The position numbers were made by a program, and so were the translations under genes. From Paraburkholderia caffeinitolerans (lineage in GTDB: Bacteria > Pseudomonadota > Gammaproteobacteria > Burkholderiales > Burkholderiaceae), in assembly GCF_902859945.1 (NCBI RefSeq), contig NZ_CADIKL010000049.1, forward strand, positions 1 to 55,738: a DNA stretch of 55,738 bases, written 5' to 3'. The notes under the pieces are model-generated. The model searched no databases. It was not told where the DNA came from and saw nothing but the letters and a program-made list of their open reading frames with translations. Shown piece after piece: positions 52,671 to 55,738 of this stretch. Positions within the stretch are counted from its first letter, which is position 1. Each line of letters begins with the position of its first letter.

Positions 52671-54026
52671 TCAGTTCGAGTGCAGCGGCCGCTCCCGGGC
52701 GACCTGCGCATCGTCCGCTGAAATGTCGTGCACAAGGTCGCGCAGTCTCCTGCGCAGCACCCGCGCCGCGATCAACGCCACCACGCCGGACGCGAGAAAC
52801 ACGACCGCCATCGCGTCAGGCAGCGAGTCGACTCCGGGACCGAAGCCATACCGGCTGACGAGGGCGATGACCGAAGGCGCGCTCCCCTGCCCGATCAGCC
52901 CGACAAGTACCAGGACGACCGCCATGACGCTACCGACAATCGACGCCGGAACGATCACCGCGACGAGGGTCGAAGTCACCGCCATGAAAGTCCACGAAAA
53001 CAGCACGACCATCGCGTCGACAATCCAGAACGTCACCAGCGATCTCGTCGAGCACATCGCCACGACCAGTACGGTCAACGCGAGCGTGACGAACGTCCCC
53101 ACTTCGATGGCCGTGGCCGGGCGCTGGCCGCCTTCGCGTCCCATCGCCCACCCGGCCGCCCAGAGGCCGAGCGGCCCCATTGTCAGCAGCAATCCGCCCT
53201 GCAACAGGCCGATACTGCTCAAGCCCAGCCCGAAGCGCCGCGCGGTCATCGTCGGCATCCAGCTGCCGAGCCCGTAGGTAATCATCGAGTGCGCGACGGC
53301 AAACACCAACAACGGCATCAGCACCCTGCGGTTGTCTGCCAGATACCGGCCCACGCGCGCGGGCGCGGCTGCGGCCTGCTCGCACGCGCCGGCTCGACGC
53401 CCCGGATCGGCCGAAAGGAAAATCAGGCCGCTCAACGGAACGCCTGCGATGCCGACCAGCAGCAGCACGATTTGCCAGCTGAAGACGTGCCCGAACAGCG
53501 GCAACGCGTGGATACCGGAAGCGCTGACCATGCCGATCAGCGGGCCGCCGAGTACGAGCGACAGACCGGTGCCCAGCATGAGCGCCATCGTGTAGACGGA
53601 CAGTGCGCGTGCCCGCCTGCTCTCGTCGACGCCGTCGCGAATCAGCGAATATGCGGACGGCGGCACCAACGCTTCCGCCGCGCCAACCACGACGCGCGCC
53701 ACGACAAGTGCGAGGAAAGTCGATGCCGCAGCATTCGATGCGACCGCGATCGACCATAGCGCCACTGCGAGCGCCACGACCGTGCGCCGGTCGGCGCGGT
53801 CGGCCAGCCAGCCGGCGGGCAAGCCGCAGAGGACGTTGGCAACCGCGAACGCCGTGCCGATCAGGAAGCTGATCTCCACTTCGCCCACGCCGAAGTCGCG
53901 CTGGATCGGCCCGACCATCAACACGAGAATGTTCTTGTCGATCTGCGCAAGCATGCTGATACAGGTAAGAAAAGCGACCAGCCCCCACTGCGCCCTGCGC
54001 GATGTGCCCTTGCTGCTTTCTGTCAT
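52671..54026 (-). CDS. MFS transporter, 451 aa
   Basis: Twelve hydrophobic segments. The loop 2-3 motif is GLPAGWLADRADRRTVVALA (G-x-L-x-D-R-x-x-R-R), a major-facilitator hallmark. The N-terminus (AQWGLVAFLTCISMLAQIDK) with its membrane-embedded D fits carboxylate or aromatic-acid importers. Start ATG 54026 with GGAG upstream; the frame continues further up without a better start. It is the first gene of the catabolic operon and diverges from the LysR gene. Confidence 0.9.
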   Translation of the reverse strand: MTESSKGTSRRAQWGLVAFLTCISMLAQIDKNILVLMVGPIQRDFGVGEVEISFLIGTAFAVANVLCGLPAGWLADRADRRTVVALAVALWSIAVASNAAASTFLALVVARVVVGAAEALVPPSAYSLIRDGVDESRRARALSVYTMALMLGTGLSLVLGGPLIGMVSASGIHALPLFGHVFSWQIVLLLVGIAGVPLSGLIFLSADPGRRAGACEQAAAAPARVGRYLADNRRVLMPLLVFAVAHSMITYGLGSWMPTMTARRFGLGLSSIGLLQGGLLLTMGPLGLWAAGWAMGREGGQRPATAIEVGTFVTLALTVLVVAMCSTRSLVTFWIVDAMVVLFSWTFMAVTSTLVAVIVPASIVGSVMAVVLVLVGLIGQGSAPSVIALVSRYGFGPGVDSLPDAMAVVFLASGVVALIAARVLRRRLRDLVHDISADDAQVARERPLHSN

Positions 54027-54198
54027 GTTTCGCCGTCTCCACTGCGAATGCCCGTTTGGCGGGCGGCTTTTTGTCGACATGCGAGGCGTTGCCGCGGTGG
54101 GCCGCCCCGTTTCATGGGTTTCGGACATTATCGATTTCGGGGATGACATTTATCAAATTTATTGTTCAAATATCGAATATTGATTGTATAAATCTGCC
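54027..54198. promoter_or_regulatory. Divergent promoter region between the MFS operon and the LysR gene
   Basis: 172 bp, AT-rich towards the LysR gene. At 54166-54183 an imperfect dyad runs TCAAATATCGAATATTGA (outer TCAA/TTGA arms match), a plausible LysR-type operator of the T-N11-A kind. A second word TATCAAATTTATTG lies before it. Confidence 0.5.
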
Positions 54199-55179
54199 AT
54201 GCGATTCGAAAACCTCGACCTCAACCAGCTCGTCGTGCTGGACGCGCTGCTTTCCACGCGCAGCGTCGGACGCACCGCGGAGCAGTTGTTCCTCAGCCAG
54301 CCCGCAACCAGTTGCGCTCTGGGCCGCCTGCGCGAGTATTTCAATGACGAACTGCTCGTTCCGGTCGGGAAAACCTTTGTGCTCACGCCGCTCGCCGCCG
54401 AACTGAGCAAACCCGTCCGCGACGTCCTCCTCCAGATCAGGACGATCACCCGGGCGCGCCCGGTCTTCGAACCGGCAACGTCGGCGCGCCAATTCACCAT
54501 CGAAGCCTCGGACTACGTCATCAGCCTGCTGCTTTCGGAAGTCGTGCGCCGGGCTGCAGACCTCGCGCCCCTCATGCAGTTCGATCTGCGCGCCATCAAT
54601 CCGCAGTCCCCCGAACATCTGGAAAGTGGCGAGACCGAACTGCTCATTGCGCCAGAGTTCAACACGGTCGCCGGGCATCCCGGCGAACCCCTGTTCAGCG
54701 ATACGTTTTCGTGCCTCGTGTGCGGCACGGTCAACGCACATGCGGATTCGCTGAGCGCCGACGAATATTTCGCGGCCGGGCATGTCGGGATCGAATGGGG
54801 TGGCGGGCGGCGCGTGACTTACGACGCCCGCATCCTGTCAACGGGCAGGAGGGTGCGCCGGCAGGAAATCATCGCCCCCATGTTTTCCCTCATCCCGGAG
54901 CTGTTGATCGGAACCCGGCGTATCGCCACGTTGCCGACGCGCCTCGCCCACAAGATCGCCGAACGCTTCCCGTTGCGGGTGTTGCCCTGCCCAATCGAAA
55001 TTCCGTCGTTTACCGAAAAGGTTCAGTGGAACAAGTATCAGGAGCACGACCCTGCGATCCTCTGGCTGCGAGGACTGCTGAAGGAGGCTGCCGAGAGCCT
55101 GGCGTCCTCAGGCGAAGCGACTCACGGGAAGCGCAAACGCGCCGTCAAGGCGCAGGGCCGGGAGGTATCGCAGCGGTGA
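54199..55179 (+). CDS. LysR-family transcriptional regulator, 326 aa
   Basis: The N-terminal helix-turn-helix is NLDLNQLVVLDALLSTRSVG, then RTAEQLFLSQPATSCALGRL, of the NodD/LinR-like group with P-A-T-S in helix 3. The ligand-binding half runs from about residue 95 (FTIEASDYVISLLLSEVV, ESGETELLIAPEF). Start at ATG 54199; a TTG 15 bases upstream is less likely. It diverges from the catabolic operon and is its likely regulator. The C-terminal tail is basic. Confidence 0.92.
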   Translation: MRFENLDLNQLVVLDALLSTRSVGRTAEQLFLSQPATSCALGRLREYFNDELLVPVGKTFVLTPLAAELSKPVRDVLLQIRTITRARPVFEPATSARQFTIEASDYVISLLLSEVVRRAADLAPLMQFDLRAINPQSPEHLESGETELLIAPEFNTVAGHPGEPLFSDTFSCLVCGTVNAHADSLSADEYFAAGHVGIEWGGGRRVTYDARILSTGRRVRRQEIIAPMFSLIPELLIGTRRIATLPTRLAHKIAERFPLRVLPCPIEIPSFTEKVQWNKYQEHDPAILWLRGLLKEAAESLASSGEATHGKRKRAVKAQGREVSQR

Positions 55180-55192
55180 AGGTGGGCCCGTC

Positions 55193-55573
55193 TCAAGGCT
55201 CCCAGGGCGAAGACAGTCGAACCCATATCTCATCTCCGCTGGCGACATGGAGAACCACGGGAGTCAATGCCTGACCGAGACAGGGCCCTAGCACACATGC
55301 CCCGGTCAGAATGTCGAACTGCGCACCGTGGCCATGACAGACGATATGTGTGCCCCGCGCGTTCAGCCAGGCGTCCTTTCGCCATGCCATCGGAGCGCCG
55401 GGATGATGAGGGCAGGAGTCCACGTACCCACGCAGTTCGCCGTTCCTGCGCACGACGAAGATCGTGTCCCGGCCGGTTTCGCACGGATCGAAGCCGCGCG
55501 CGCCGCCATCGGGCAGGTCGTGCAAGTTGCACAACCATGCGCGCTCGCACGCCAATTGATCAGAGTTACTCAT
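55193..55573 (-). CDS. Rieske [2Fe-2S] protein, 126 aa
   Basis: The cluster motif is complete: C54-P-H56 (DSCPHHPGAPMAW) and C79-H-G-H82 (HIVCHGHGAQFDILTG), spaced as in Rieske ferredoxins and Rieske domains of ring-hydroxylating oxygenases. The length fits a free-standing ferredoxin or tail protein. The reductase and oxygenase partners are not in the window. An IS6-type end lies three bases upstream of the ATG, so its own promoter and ribosome binding site are gone; an internal start may be used or the gene may be silent. Confidence 0.88.
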   Translation of the reverse strand: MSNSDQLACERAWLCNLHDLPDGGARGFDPCETGRDTIFVVRRNGELRGYVDSCPHHPGAPMAWRKDAWLNARGTHIVCHGHGAQFDILTGACVLGPCLGQALTPVVLHVASGDEIWVRLSSPWEP

Positions 55574-55576
55574 GAT

Positions 55577-55592
55577 GGTTGTGGTGCAAACT
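55577..55592 (+). repeat. Terminal inverted repeat of an IS6-type element
   Basis: GGTTGTGGTGCAAACT (55577-55592) agrees with the IS6 family terminal consensus GG-x-x-C-T-G-T-T-G-C-A-A-A at most positions. It marks the left edge of an element that continues through the transposase tail to the window end. Confidence 0.7.
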
Positions 55593-55630
55593 GAGTAGGC
55601 AGGCGAAGTAACGCTCTTCTTTCGGACCCC

Positions 55631-55738
55631 TCAACGAGCCGAAAGAACCGCCATCCAGACCGACGGCGAAGTGGTATCTTTGAGGTGCACGCGGGTGAGA
55701 TCGAACTGGTCTTTGCGAATGCGATGCATCAGTTCGAT
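55631..55738 (-). CDS. C-terminal part of an IS6-family transposase, cut by the window edge
   Basis: From the last base inwards the minus strand reads IELMHRIRKDQFDLTRVHLK, continues TTSPSVWMAVLSAR and stops at 55631. The I-E-L-M-H-x-I-R-K-x-Q end is typical of IS6 transposases with a Q-F-(A/D)-L tail. Only 35 residues are in the window; the gene probably is whole outside it. Confidence 0.78.
   Translation of the reverse strand: MELMHRIRKDQFDLTRVHLKDTTSPSVWMAVLSAR

Noticed and set aside
52728..53759. Long plus-strand frame opposite the MFS gene, rich in H, R and D
   Set aside because: Low-complexity antisense reading of a membrane-protein gene; no start signal.

Overview
The window is high-GC DNA that I read as Burkholderiaceae (Paraburkholderia/Caballeronia-like). 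The case rests on an H-NS-like protein with a typical Burkholderia DNA-binding end, a phasin, Burkholderia-type porins, DUF3422 and MgtC proteins, and several small proteins of a kind I associate with this family. There is no rRNA, tRNA or core housekeeping block. Insertion-sequence pieces lie at both ends, two group II introns lie in the middle, and many genes are broken. This suggests an accessory replicon or an eroding genomic region, which is inference.

Layout. 1-2.7 kb: transposase remnants (IS256, IS6) around an H-NS-like gene. 3.1-18.1 kb: thirteen intact plus-strand genes that look like one biosynthetic locus. A complete six-gene ebo set (eboA, B, D, E, F, C) is flanked on both sides by a pair of genes resembling the two halves of VioB/RebD, an iminopyruvate dimer synthase that is normally one polypeptide of about 1000 residues. 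The pair on the left is ordered C-half then N-half; the pair on the right is N-half then C-half. An ABM-VOC fusion protein and two unrecognised leading genes complete the locus. 18.1-32.5 kb: a patchwork of intact genes (HD hydrolase, patatin, a very large cyclase/ATPase regulator, DUF3422, ProC-like, DUF1330) and broken ones (enolase-superfamily fragment, glgP, glnA, porin, Na/Pi transporter, phoU). 32.6-38.1 kb: ribbon-helix-helix-like protein, OmpR-type regulator, phasin, MgtC and several small proteins. 38.3-44.3 kb: tyrosine recombinase, an IS21-like end and two tandem group II introns. 45.6-54.0 kb: a seven-gene minus-strand operon for uptake and breakdown of an unidentified aromatic compound, with a divergent LysR gene. 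The window closes with a Rieske protein gene whose upstream region is cut by an IS6-type element.

How the genes work together. VioB/RebD-type proteins couple aromatic imino-pyruvates. The ebo genes of cyanobacteria are known for moving the scytonemin precursor to the periplasm. Their co-occurrence with two split VioB-like enzymes suggests a two-branch pathway to an unknown aromatic metabolite that is matured or exported through the periplasm. No amino-acid oxidase (VioA/RebO) is present here, so the imine donor would have to come from elsewhere. The catabolic operon reads as porin and MFS uptake, ring hydroxylation, ring cleavage, then hydrolysis by FAH-type, esterase-type and amidohydrolase enzymes. 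The decay is uneven: both metabolic loci are intact over more than 20 kb, while unrelated housekeeping-type genes between them carry single-base frameshifts and truncations.
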